A stretch of DNA of 64,000 nucleotides from Myxococcales bacterium (lineage in GTDB: Bacteria > Myxococcota > Polyangia > Nannocystales > Nannocystaceae): positions 1 to 64,000 of the forward strand of contig JAEUJW010000058.1 in the NCBI GenBank assembly GCA_016793465.1, given 5' to 3'. The translations under genes were made by a program, and so were the position numbers. Below the pieces are notes generated by a model. The model was not told the DNA's origin. It did not search any database and worked only from the letters and a program-made list of their open reading frames with translations. Positions 54,643-63,558 of this stretch are shown in pieces. How positions within the stretch are numbered: position 1 is the first letter of the stretch; the number at the start of each line of letters is the position of its first letter.

Positions 54643-55917
54643 ATGGCCGTCCGCGCCGCAATGCTGCTGCTCGCCCTCGCCGGTCCGCCCGACGCGCCGC
54701 CGTCCGCGTCCGTGTGCACCGGCACCCTCGCCCGCGACCGCGTGGTCGAGTGCGCGCTCGCGGCCAGCCCCGCGGTCCAGGCCGCCAGCCTCGGCGTCGA
54801 GGCCCTGGCCGGCCGGCGTACGGCCGCGCGCACCGTCCTGCCGAGCAACCCGAGCGTCGAGGTCACGGCCGCCGCGCGCCGGGGCATGTGGTCCGGCGAG
54901 CGCGACGTCAACGTCTACGGCCGGCTCTCGCAGGAGCTCGAGATCGCCGGCCAGCGGCGCAAGCGGGTCGCCGTGGTCGACGCCGAGATCGAAGGTCAGC
55001 AGCGCCGCGTCGACGCCGTGCGCCGCGAGGTCGCCGCGGCCGCGCTCCACGCCTACTACGAGCTGGTCGCCTCGCTCGAGGAGCAGGCCATGCTGGCCCG
55101 CATCGCCCGCGCCTCGCAGGCGCTGGTCGAGCTCGCGGCCGCCGGCGAGAGGACCGGCCTCGCCTCGGGCCTCACCGCCGACGTCGCGGCTGCCGCGATC
55201 GTCCGCATCCAGCGCCAGGTGGTCGAGGCCGATCGCCGCGTCGTCGCCGCGCGGTCGGTGCTCGCCGGCCTGCTCGGTCAGGACCCCGCCGCGCCCGACC
55301 TCGACGTCCCGCGCGACATCTCGCCGCTGCCGATCGCCGGCGACCTGAACGCGCTGATCGCGTCGGCCCTGCAGCAGCGCGCCGAGCTCGCCGTCGCCGC
55401 CGCCGAGAAGGAGGCCCAGCGCCGCCAGATCGAATTGTTGAAGAGGTTGCGCGCGCCGAACCCCTCGCTCGTCGCCTACGCCCAGCGCGACGGGTTCAAT
55501 GAGCGCGTGCTCGGCGGCGGCATCGCCATCCCGATCCCCCTGCCGAGCCCGCTCGGTCGCACGTACGCCGGCGAGATCGCCGAGGCGAAGGCCCGGGTGC
55601 GCCAGGCCGAGGCGGAGATCGAACGCGTCCGCCGCCAGGTCCGCGCCGAGGTTGTCGCGGCCCACCACAACCTCCGCGCCCGCGAGCAGGAGCTCGCGCT
55701 GTTCGACCCGGAGCGCCTGCGACGCGCCGAGGGCCACATCGAGGCGCTCAGCCAGGAGATGGCCGCCGGCCGCCTGCAGATCCGCGAGGCGATCGTGCTG
55801 CAGCAGCAATTCCTCGAGCTCATCGACGGCCACATCGAGGCCCGTCAGGCCCTCGGCCTCGCCTCCGTCGAGCTCGCGCGCGCGACCGGCCGCCTCGCCG
55901 CCGGAGGTCCGCGATGA
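54643..55917 (+). CDS. czcC: Outer-membrane efflux protein, CzcC-like
   Basis: A 424-residue TolC-family outer-membrane factor. A signal peptide (AAMLLLALAG) is followed by two long-helix repeats: YGRLSQELEIAGQRRKR to LEEQAMLARI, and IPIPLPSPLGRTYAGEI to EARQALGLASVELARATG. The conserved TolC-type features are the QELEIAGQR and PSPLGR strands. It forms the exit duct for the RND pump coded downstream. ATG 54643 was chosen because it begins at the signal peptide. The stop overlaps the next start by four bases (ATGA). Confidence 0.85.
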   Translation: MAVRAAMLLLALAGPPDAPPSASVCTGTLARDRVVECALAASPAVQAASLGVEALAGRRTAARTVLPSNPSVEVTAAARRGMWSGERDVNVYGRLSQELEIAGQRRKRVAVVDAEIEGQQRRVDAVRREVAAAALHAYYELVASLEEQAMLARIARASQALVELAAAGERTGLASGLTADVAAAAIVRIQRQVVEADRRVVAARSVLAGLLGQDPAAPDLDVPRDISPLPIAGDLNALIASALQQRAELAVAAAEKEAQRRQIELLKRLRAPNPSLVAYAQRDGFNERVLGGGIAIPIPLPSPLGRTYAGEIAEAKARVRQAEAEIERVRRQVRAEVVAAHHNLRAREQELALFDPERLRRAEGHIEALSQEMAAGRLQIREAIVLQQQFLELIDGHIEARQALGLASVELARATGRLAAGGPR

Positions 55918-57122
55918 AGCCCCGTCGCCTCGCCCTCGCGCTGCTGCTGGCCGCCTGCAATCGTCAAGCCCCGGTCGAGCACGCCGAGCACGCGCACGAG
56001 GAGGGCGAGCACGGCGACGGCGAGCACGAGCACGGCGAGGAGGAGCACGGCGACGGCCACGCGCACGGCGGCCTGCCGACGATCGTGCGCCTCGGCGAGT
56101 CCGTGGTCGCCGACGCCGGGATCGTCAGCGAGCCCGCGCGCCGCCGGCCGATCGCCCCGAGCATCCTCGCGACCGGGGAGATCCAGCCCGACCCCGCCTA
56201 CACCTCCAAGGTCGCCGCCCGCGTCGCCGGCATCGTCGAGTCGGTCGACTTCCGCGAGGGCGACGCCGTGGTCGCCGGCCAGGTCCTCGCCACCATCCGC
56301 GCCCCCGGCATCGGCGGCCTGCGGGCCGACCTCGCCGCCCTGCAGGCCCGCGCCGCCTCCGCCCGCGCCAACCTCGAGCGCCTCGAGGCCCTCGCCCAGC
56401 GCAAGATGGCCTCGCAGCAGGAGCTCGCCGCCGCCAGGGCCGAGGCCGCCGCCCTCGGCGCCGAGTCGACCGCCGCCGGCCAGCGATTGAAGGCCCTCGG
56501 CCTCGGCGCCCAGGGCAAGAACTCGAGCTTCGTCCTGCGCGCGCCGACCGGCGGGTTCGTCACCCAGCGCAGCGTCTCGCTCGGCCAGCCCGTGGTCGCC
56601 GAGGACACCGTCGCCACCATCGTCGGCCTCGACCGCGCGTGGTTCATGGCCCGCGTGTTCGAACACATGCTGGCGCAGGTGCGCGTCGGCGCGACCGCGG
56701 AGGTCGAGCTCAACGGCTACCCCGGGCAGTACTTCAGCGGCAAGGTCGAATTCCTCTCGCCGCAGGTCGACCCCGAGGCCCGCACGATCGTCGCGCGCGT
56801 GGCCGTCGACAACCGCGACGACCTGCTGCGCATCGGCCTGTTCGGCGCGGCCCGCATCGCCGTCGTGTCCGGCGACGAGGGCGCGCCGCGGCTGGCCGTG
56901 CCGCGCTCGGCCCTCGTCGAGATCGCCGGCGAGTCGGCGGTGTTCGTGCAGCGCGCGCCCGGCGAGTACGAGCGCCACGACGTCGTGCTCGGCGTCGCCG
57001 GCCCCGGCCTCGTCGAGGTCGTGCGCGGCCTCGAGGAGGGCGAGCTGGTGGTCACCCACGGAGGCTGGACGCTGAAGAGCGTGCTGCTCAAAGAGACGTT
57101 CGGCGAGGACCACGGGCACTGA
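55914..57122 (+). CDS. czcB: Periplasmic adaptor of heavy-metal RND efflux, CzcB-like
   Basis: A 402-residue lipoprotein (ALLLAAC signal) with a His/Glu/Gly/Asp-rich segment (about residues 23-53; EHAHEEGEHGDGEHEHGE) likely to bind zinc, cobalt or cadmium. Adaptor features follow: barrel-sandwich halves KVAARVAGIVESVDFREGDAV and FVLRAPTGGFVTQRSVSLGQ around a helical hairpin. The C-terminus also has His (EDHGH). It links the inner-membrane pump to the outer-membrane factor. Overlaps czcC and ends one base before the pump gene. Confidence 0.9.
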   Translation: MKPRRLALALLLAACNRQAPVEHAEHAHEEGEHGDGEHEHGEEEHGDGHAHGGLPTIVRLGESVVADAGIVSEPARRRPIAPSILATGEIQPDPAYTSKVAARVAGIVESVDFREGDAVVAGQVLATIRAPGIGGLRADLAALQARAASARANLERLEALAQRKMASQQELAAARAEAAALGAESTAAGQRLKALGLGAQGKNSSFVLRAPTGGFVTQRSVSLGQPVVAEDTVATIVGLDRAWFMARVFEHMLAQVRVGATAEVELNGYPGQYFSGKVEFLSPQVDPEARTIVARVAVDNRDDLLRIGLFGAARIAVVSGDEGAPRLAVPRSALVEIAGESAVFVQRAPGEYERHDVVLGVAGPGLVEVVRGLEEGELVVTHGGWTLKSVLLKETFGEDHGH

Positions 57123-57123
57123 G

Positions 57124-60100
57124 ATGGCGCTGCTCACCGCCATCGTCGCGTGGTCGCTGCGCAGCCGTGCGCTGGTCCTGCTGGCGGTCCTGCTGTTCGT
57201 GTTCGCCGGGGTGCGCTCGGCGCTGCAGCTGCCGATCGACGCGGTGCCCGACGTCACCAACGTGCAGGTCCAGGTCATCACCGCCGCGCCGGCGCTGTCG
57301 CCGGTCGAGATCGAGAAGTACGTCTCGATCCCGGTCGAGCGGGCCATGGGCGGCCTGCCGAGGATGGAGCAGGTCCGCTCGGTCTCGAAGTATGGCCTCT
57401 CGGTCGTCACGGTGGTGTTCCACGACGACACCGACATCTACTTCGCGCGCCAGCTGGTCAACGAGCGCATGCGCGAGGCGATCGAGGCGGTGCCCGCGGA
57501 GTACGGCACGCCCGAGATGGGCCCGATCTCCACCGGCCTCGGCGAGATCTACCAGTTCACGGTGCGCGGCGAGGGCCACTCGCTGATGGAGCTCGAGGAG
57601 CTGCTCGACTGGTACATCGGCCCCCAGCTGCGCACCGTGCCCGGCGTCGTCGAGGTCAACAGCTTCGGCGGCGAGAACCGCGAGTACCAGGTCGTGCTCG
57701 AGCCGCGCCGCCTGCAGGCCCTCGGCCTGTCGGTCGGCGACGTCGCCCGCGCGCTCGAGGCCTCCAACGCCAACGCCGGCGGCGGCTACATCGAGCACAA
57801 CCAGGAGCACTTCGTGATCGGCTCCGACGGCCTGGTGCGCAGCCGCAGCGACCTCGAGCGCGTGGTCCTCGGCGCGACCCCGCAGGGCGTGCCGATCACC
57901 GTCGCCTCGGTCGGCAGCGTGCGCTTCGGGCCCAAGCTGCGCCGCGGCGCCGCCACCCAGAACGGCGAGGGCGAGGTCGTGGTCGGCGTGGCCCTCATGC
58001 TGATGGGCGAGAACTCGCGCACCGTCACTCAAGGGCTCATCCGCAAGCTCGACGAGCTGCGCCCCACCTTGCCCGCGGGCGTGGTGGTCGAGCCGTTCTA
58101 CGACCGCACGCTGCTGGTCGACCGCACCATCACGACCGTGGCCACCAACCTGGCCGAGGGCGCGACGCTGGTCGTGCTGGTGCTGCTGCTCCTGCTCGGC
58201 GACCTGCGCGCCGGCCTCGTGGTCGCCTCGACGATCCCCCTGGCCATGCTGTTCGCGGTCATGGTCATGAACGCGGCCGGGCTGTCGGGCAACCTCATGA
58301 GCCTCGGGGCGATCGACTTCGGCCTGATCGTCGACGGCGCCGTGATCGTGGTCGAGAACGCGGCGCGGCGCCTGACCGAGGCCAGCGGTCGGCTCGGCCG
58401 GGCGCTCACCGCCGACGAGCGCGCCCGGGTGATCCACGACTCGACGCTCGAGGTCCGCGGCGCCGCCGTGTTCGGCGAGATCATCATCGCCATCGTCTAC
58501 CTGCCGATCCTCGCGCTCAGCGGCGTCGAGGGCAAGCTGTTCCACCCGATGGCCTACACCGTGCTGTTCGCGCTGGCCGGGGCCTTCATCGCCTCGCTGA
58601 CGATCGTCCCGGTGCTGACCCACTACCTCGTGCGCCCGCGCCCCCACGCGCGCGAGACCCTGCTGCTGCGCGCCGTCCACCGCGTCTACTCGCCGGTCCT
58701 CGGGCTCGCCCTGCGCTGGCGGGTCGCCACGCTGGCCGCCGGCACGCTCGCGCTGGCCGGCGGCGTCGCCCTGTTCGGCCGACTCGGCGCCCAGTTCGTG
58801 CCGCAGCTCGACGAGGGCGACGTGCTCGTCGAGGCCCGCCGCATGCCCGGCACGGCGCTGACGACGTCGGTGGCGACCAGCCTCCGCCTCGAGCGCGCGC
58901 TCAAGGAGAAGATCCCCGAGGTCGTCTCGGTCGTGACCCGCACCGGCTCGCCCGAGCTCGCCACCGACCCGATGGGCGTCGAGCAGTCCGACGTGTACAT
59001 CGCCCTGCGCGAGCGCGACGAGTGGCGCGAGGGTCTAATAAAAGAGCAGCTGGCGGAGGAGGTCGCCGAGGCGGTCGAGGCGGCCGTGCCGGAGATCGCC
59101 GCCGGCATCTCCCAGCCGATCCAGATGCGGACCAACGAGCTCGTCGCCGGGGTCCGCTCCGACGTCGGCGTGATCGTCTACGGCCCCGAATTGGCGACCC
59201 TGGCGAGCATCGGCGCCGACGTGCTGGCGCGCGTGCGCGGGATCCCCGGCGTCGTCGACGCCCGCGTCGAGCAGGTCGCCGGCCTGCAGTACCTCCGCGT
59301 CGAGCCCGACCGCGCCCGCCTGGCCCGCTACGGCCTCACCATCGACGACGTCAACCTCGCCACCGAGGCCCTCGCCGTCGGTCGCAAGGTCGGCGTGGTG
59401 CTCGAGGGCGAGCGCCGCTTCGACATGACGGTCAAGCTCGACCACGGCTTCACCGGCGACCTCAGCGCGCTGCGGACGATCCCGCTGCGCGCCCAGACCG
59501 GCCGCATCGTCCCGCTCGGCGACGTCGCCGCCCTGCGGTTCGAACCCGGCCCCGCCCTCGTCAACCGCGAGAAGCAGTCGCGCCGCCTCATCGTCGAGTT
59601 TAATATTCGCGGCCGCGACCTGGTCTCGACGGTGCAGGACGTGCAGGCCGCCGTCGCTCAAACGGTCGCGCTGCCGGTCGGCTACCGCGTCGAGTACGGC
59701 GGCACCTTCGAACACTACCTGACCGCCCGCGACCGCCTCATCGTCATCGTCCCGCTCGCGCTGCTCTTGATAATTTTCATGCTGTGGACCGCGCTCGGCC
59801 GCATGCGCGCCGCCCTCATCATATTCTTAAATGTGCCGTTCGCGATCGTCGGCGGCGTGCTGGCGCTGTGGCTGCGCGCCCTCCCGTTCTCGATCTCCGC
59901 GGGGATCGGCTTCATCGCCCTGTTCGGCGTCGCCGTGCTCAACGGGCTGGTGCTGGTGTCGTTCTGCCAGCGCATGCAGGCCGAGGGCCTGGGCCGCGCC
60001 GAGGCGATCCGCCAGGCCGCCGAGCTGCGCCTGCGCCCGGTCCTCACCACCGCCCTCGTCGCCGCCCTCGGCTTCATCCCCATGGCCCTGTCGACCGCGC

Positions 60101-60228
60101 CCGGCAGCGAGGTCCAGCGCCCGCTCGCCACCGTCGTGATCGGCGGCCTCGTGTCCGCCAGCCTGCTCACCCTGCTCGTGCTGCCCGCCGTCTACGCCAG
60201 CTTCGGCCCGCGCAGCGAGCCCACATAG
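57124..60228 (+). CDS. czcA: Heavy-metal RND efflux pump, CzcA-like
   Basis: A 1034-residue inner-membrane proton antiporter of the HME-RND family. The signature in transmembrane helix 4 is intact (DFGLIVDGAVIVVEN, about residues 398-412) with the Asp and Glu used in proton relay. LPIDAVPDVTNVQVQ at the N-terminus and GVAVLNGLVLVSF near the C-terminus are also family hallmarks. Together with the His-rich CzcB this suggests divalent ions such as Zn, Co or Cd, and the last membrane helices carry several A/T-codon islands (59599, 59767, 59821). Last gene of the efflux operon. Confidence 0.92.
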   Translation: MALLTAIVAWSLRSRALVLLAVLLFVFAGVRSALQLPIDAVPDVTNVQVQVITAAPALSPVEIEKYVSIPVERAMGGLPRMEQVRSVSKYGLSVVTVVFHDDTDIYFARQLVNERMREAIEAVPAEYGTPEMGPISTGLGEIYQFTVRGEGHSLMELEELLDWYIGPQLRTVPGVVEVNSFGGENREYQVVLEPRRLQALGLSVGDVARALEASNANAGGGYIEHNQEHFVIGSDGLVRSRSDLERVVLGATPQGVPITVASVGSVRFGPKLRRGAATQNGEGEVVVGVALMLMGENSRTVTQGLIRKLDELRPTLPAGVVVEPFYDRTLLVDRTITTVATNLAEGATLVVLVLLLLLGDLRAGLVVASTIPLAMLFAVMVMNAAGLSGNLMSLGAIDFGLIVDGAVIVVENAARRLTEASGRLGRALTADERARVIHDSTLEVRGAAVFGEIIIAIVYLPILALSGVEGKLFHPMAYTVLFALAGAFIASLTIVPVLTHYLVRPRPHARETLLLRAVHRVYSPVLGLALRWRVATLAAGTLALAGGVALFGRLGAQFVPQLDEGDVLVEARRMPGTALTTSVATSLRLERALKEKIPEVVSVVTRTGSPELATDPMGVEQSDVYIALRERDEWREGLIKEQLAEEVAEAVEAAVPEIAAGISQPIQMRTNELVAGVRSDVGVIVYGPELATLASIGADVLARVRGIPGVVDARVEQVAGLQYLRVEPDRARLARYGLTIDDVNLATEALAVGRKVGVVLEGERRFDMTVKLDHGFTGDLSALRTIPLRAQTGRIVPLGDVAALRFEPGPALVNREKQSRRLIVEFNIRGRDLVSTVQDVQAAVAQTVALPVGYRVEYGGTFEHYLTARDRLIVIVPLALLLIIFMLWTALGRMRAALIIFLNVPFAIVGGVLALWLRALPFSISAGIGFIALFGVAVLNGLVLVSFCQRMQAEGLGRAEAIRQAAELRLRPVLTTALVAALGFIPMALSTAPGSEVQRPLATVVIGGLVSASLLTLLVLPAVYASFGPRSEPT

Positions 60229-60280
60229 TTCGTCCCGCTCGTCCGCCCGCAAAAGCCTGTCCCGTCATCCCTCGTGAGCG

Positions 60281-60302
60281 GCGCGTGGCCCTCGCCACGC
60301 GC
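60281..60302 (+). terminator. Hairpin after the efflux operon
   Basis: GCGCGTGGC and GCCACGCGC form a perfect nine-base stem with the four-base loop CCTC, starting 53 bases after the czcA stop. No T tract follows. The next gene starts 26 bases later, so some read-through is possible. Confidence 0.55.
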
Positions 60303-60327
60303 GCCCGCGTCAGCATTCGGAGTCGTC

Positions 60328-60924
60328 ATGGATCGTCCAGCCCTCGCCCTCGTGCTCCTCCTCGTCTTCTACGGCGTCACCTTCGGCGTGCGCGCCTGGC
60401 AGCAGGTGCGCGCGACCGGGTCCGCCGGCTTTCACGGCCTGTCCGGAAGGCCAGGTTCGGCCGGGTGGTTCGGCGGCGCGCTGTTCATCGCCGGCGTCGT
60501 GCTCAGCCTGGTCGCCCCGCTCGCCGAGTGGACCGGCCGCGTCGCCCCGCTCGCCCGCCCGCCGCTCGGCCTCGGCCTCGGCCTGACCCTCGCCGGCCTC
60601 GCGCTGACCTACGCGGCCCAGCGCGCCATGGGCAGCTCCTGGCGGATCGGCGTCCGCGCCGGCGAGCGGACCGCCCTCGTCACCCACGGACCGTTCGCCG
60701 TGGTCCGCAACCCGATCTTCAGCTGCATGCTGCTGTCCGCCGCCGGCCTCGCGCTGGTCCTGCCCAACGTCGTCTCGCTGGCCTCGCTCGCCAGCCTGGT
60801 CCTCGCCGTCGAGCTGCAGGTCCGCGTGATCGAGGAGCCGCATCTGGCGCAGGTCCACGGCGCCATCTACCGCGACTACGCCGCCCGCGTGGGCCGGTTC
60901 TTCCCCGGCCTCGGCCGGCTGTGA
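60328..60924 (+). CDS. Isoprenylcysteine carboxyl methyltransferase-like membrane protein
   Basis: The 198-residue product has four to five membrane segments and the conserved ICMT/PEMT C-terminal region: HGPFAVVRNPIFSCMLL, then VIEEPHLAQVHGAIYRDYAARVGRFFP, with the His-x-Arg-Asn-Pro and Glu-Glu pair that bind S-adenosylmethionine. Bacterial members often lie beside metal-efflux genes, as here, but their methylation target is unknown. ATG 60328 has a GGAG site six bases upstream. Separated from the czc genes by a hairpin. Confidence 0.82.
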   Translation: MDRPALALVLLLVFYGVTFGVRAWQQVRATGSAGFHGLSGRPGSAGWFGGALFIAGVVLSLVAPLAEWTGRVAPLARPPLGLGLGLTLAGLALTYAAQRAMGSSWRIGVRAGERTALVTHGPFAVVRNPIFSCMLLSAAGLALVLPNVVSLASLASLVLAVELQVRVIEEPHLAQVHGAIYRDYAARVGRFFPGLGRL

Positions 60925-61054
60925 TCCGCCGAGCTCACAACGTCACGACGGGTGTTGATGTCGGCGCAACGTCCTCGCGGGGCCAGCGCCGACAGTGCAT
61001 CTACACGACTTATCCGCAGGAATAAGCGAACGATCTCGGCGACGTTGGATGACC

Positions 61055-61083
61055 TTGACGCGTCGCAGCCCAGTGTGGCTAAC
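61055..61083 (+). promoter_or_regulatory. Candidate promoter of the restriction-modification genes
   Basis: TTGACG (61055-61060), 17 bases, then GCTAAC (61078-61083) resembles a sigma-70 promoter. The predicted start lies within a few bases of ATG 61092, implying a leaderless mRNA. No ribosome site precedes the ATG, which agrees. Confidence 0.4.
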
Positions 61084-61091
61084 TCCACCGC

Positions 61092-62756
61092 ATGCCGGTC
61101 CAGGTCTCGCTCCTGTTTGACGGCGACACGAGGAAGGCGAGAGGCGCCTTCTTTACGCCGCCTGCACTGGCTGACTTCCTGGCGAACTGGGCGGTTCGCA
61201 CGCCCGGCGACCGCGTGCTCGACCCGTCCTGCGGAGAAGCCGCGCTGCTGCTCGCGGCGGGTCGGAGGCTCCGCGCGCTCGGTCGCAAGGCGCCGTCGGT
61301 CGCCGGGCTCGATCTACATTCTCCCTCGATCGAGGTCGGTCGTCAGCTTCTCGCCCAGGCAGGCGTCCGTGGCGACCTGCAACAGGTCGACTTCTTCGTG
61401 GAACCGAGTCGCCCCAAGTTTGATGCGATCATCGGCAATCCGCCCTACATTCGCTATCAGTCATTTGCGGGTGACGGACGCGTCAAGGCGCAGCAAGCCG
61501 CCCTGGCACAGGGCGTTCGACTGAGCGGGCTTGCGAACGCATGGGCTGCTTTCGTCGTGCACTCGTCGAGCTTCCTGAAGCGCGGCGGACGGCTCGCTCT
61601 CGTGCTTCCGGCGGTGCTCCTGTCCGTCAATTACGCGGCACCTGTCCGAAAGTTCCTGCTCCAGCGCTTCGGCTCGGTCAAGCTCGTCATGTTCGAGGAG
61701 CGAGTGTTCCCCGAGGTCCAGGAAGAGGTCGTCCTCCTGTTCGCCGAAGGTACGGGTGGTACCCCCCGGTTCGAGGTGTTCCAGGTCAAGGACCTTCACG
61801 GCTTGACCGCGATCATGGATATGCCGGCCGCCGAGGCACGTCCATGGACTCCGACAGAAGCCGACGATAAGTGGACAGAGGCGCTGTTGCCGTCGGCGGT
61901 GGCATCGCTCTACTCATCGCTCACGACCGCGGGGCGTTTCACGGAGCTCGTCAATTGGGGAAACCCCGACCTCGGGATGGTGACCGGCAACAACAAATTT
62001 TTCACTCTCACCGCCCAGGAGGCCAACCGTCTCGGTCTTTCCAGACGTGAACTCCTGCGTATATCCCCGCCAGGCTCCAGCCATCTGCGCGGCTTGACGT
62101 TCACGGACAGCGCGTTCGATGATCTCGCGCGAGAAGAAAAGCGAGTATGGCTGTTCAACCCCTCTGTCGATAAGCCGTCCAAGGCCGCCCTCGCCTACAT
62201 CGAAACAGGCGAACGAGACGGCGTTCACCTGGCGTATAAATGTGCGGTGCGTACCCCGTGGTGGCGCGTACCCTATGTTCGGGTCCCTGATCTTTTCCTG
62301 ACATACATGAACCAGGACGCCCCGCGTCTGGTCAGCAATGACGCCGGTGCGGCACACTTGAATTCCGTCCATGGTGTGACTCTGAAGCCCGAATTGCGCG
62401 ATCTGGGCGTCGAAATTTTGCCCCTGGCGATGCTCAACAGCATGACTTTGTTGAGCGCCGAGCTTGTCGGTCGCTCCTACGGCGGCGGGCTGTTGAAACT
62501 CGAGCCGAAGGAGGCCGAGAGTCTGTCTCTGCCCTCTCCTGAACTGCTCGTGGGGGTGCGGGACAGGTTGAACGGGCTGCGCCCCCAGACATCCAAGCAC
62601 CTACGGAAGAATCATCTTCGTGAGATCGTGAAGATGGTCGATCAGGTCGTCCTGATCGACGGGCTGGGTTTGAAACCATCCGAGCTGGAATCGCTTGATG
62701 ACGCTCATGAGATGATGGTCACTCGACGTGCGACCCGCGCGGGGAGTCCTCGATGA
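61092..62756 (+). CDS. Type II restriction-modification N6-adenine DNA methyltransferase
   Basis: A 554-residue methylase. SAM-binding motif I is VLDPSCGEAALL (about residues 40-51) after FFTPPALADFLANWAVR, and the catalytic NPPY motif of adenine-N6 methyltransferases is at IIGNPPYIRY (about 115-124). A central target-recognition region follows (about 260-440). Codon use is less GC-biased than in neighbours (for example TTT, AAT, TCA), suggesting acquisition by transfer. The stop overlaps the start of the next gene by four bases (ATGA), as expected for a coupled modification-restriction pair. Target sequence unknown. Confidence 0.87.
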   Translation: MPVQVSLLFDGDTRKARGAFFTPPALADFLANWAVRTPGDRVLDPSCGEAALLLAAGRRLRALGRKAPSVAGLDLHSPSIEVGRQLLAQAGVRGDLQQVDFFVEPSRPKFDAIIGNPPYIRYQSFAGDGRVKAQQAALAQGVRLSGLANAWAAFVVHSSSFLKRGGRLALVLPAVLLSVNYAAPVRKFLLQRFGSVKLVMFEERVFPEVQEEVVLLFAEGTGGTPRFEVFQVKDLHGLTAIMDMPAAEARPWTPTEADDKWTEALLPSAVASLYSSLTTAGRFTELVNWGNPDLGMVTGNNKFFTLTAQEANRLGLSRRELLRISPPGSSHLRGLTFTDSAFDDLAREEKRVWLFNPSVDKPSKAALAYIETGERDGVHLAYKCAVRTPWWRVPYVRVPDLFLTYMNQDAPRLVSNDAGAAHLNSVHGVTLKPELRDLGVEILPLAMLNSMTLLSAELVGRSYGGGLLKLEPKEAESLSLPSPELLVGVRDRLNGLRPQTSKHLRKNHLREIVKMVDQVVLIDGLGLKPSELESLDDAHEMMVTRRATRAGSPR

Positions 62757-63505
62757 GCGATGCCGAGAGAAATCTGCTCGAAGCGCTGCGTCAAATGGGC
62801 CCCAAACCGGACGACGCTTCCAAGACTTCGATAAAAAAGGGTTACTCGGAGAGGCTCTCGGCCGGCCTCGCTCAGGCTTTTGCAGCGGACTTGCGTGCCC
62901 GCGGCCTGACAAATACCAGGCCTTCAGGCCCGGGAGAGGTTGGGGGGTCGGGAGCCGAGCGTCGTATCGCCGGTGGCATCGGGGCGAAAAAGGTGGATGT
63001 TACGTTCGCCACGGAAGAGTCGGGCCTGATCCTCGCGTTGTCCATAAAAACGATCAATTTCGCCGACGGCAAGACGAAGAACTACCAGAAGAACCTTACC
63101 AATCGTCGTGGCGATATGCTCTTCGAGTCTGTTACGCTACACAGACGATTTCCGTACGCGGTGCTTGGGGGGTTCTTCTTCTTCGATGAGGGCGCTTCGA
63201 AGGATGGTAATACAAAACGCCTCTCGACATTCGAAAATGCGCATCAGACCCTCCGCTTGTTCACGAGGAGAGATGCGCCGGCGGGGCGTGACGAGGTCTT
63301 CGAACGGCTTTATATCGCGCTCCATCATGCATCTCCCGAAGCACCGAGTGCGCAGTTCTTCGAGGCAGGGAAACCTGATAGGCCAGTTGAACTCAGTTCG
63401 ATATTCGAAGAATTGATAGCGCTGATAGGTGAGCGCAACTTTGACATGTACGTTGCAAGAAACGGCCGACTAAAGCGTCGCAAGGTGAGTAGCTCTCAAA
63501 ACTAA
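62753..63505 (+). CDS. Probable type II restriction endonuclease
   Basis: A 250-residue protein translated in overlap with the methylase gene. GAERRIAGGIGAKKVDVTF followed by LALSIKTINF suggests the PD-(D/E)xK nuclease core, with Asp in KVDVTF and a Ser-Ile-Lys in place of the usual Glu-x-Lys. KNLTNRRGDMLFESVTLHRR and the Phe-rich VLGGFFFFDEGA strand follow. The pairing with the methylase is the main evidence for function. Codon use is again lower in GC than the flanking genome. An alternative is a regulatory or accessory protein of the cassette. Confidence 0.68.
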   Translation: MSDAERNLLEALRQMGPKPDDASKTSIKKGYSERLSAGLAQAFAADLRARGLTNTRPSGPGEVGGSGAERRIAGGIGAKKVDVTFATEESGLILALSIKTINFADGKTKNYQKNLTNRRGDMLFESVTLHRRFPYAVLGGFFFFDEGASKDGNTKRLSTFENAHQTLRLFTRRDAPAGRDEVFERLYIALHHASPEAPSAQFFEAGKPDRPVELSSIFEELIALIGERNFDMYVARNGRLKRRKVSSSQN

Positions 63506-63558
63506 GTCGAGTGGCGCGCAGCTCACCGACACCATGAGCTCGGCGCGGCGCGTTCGGG

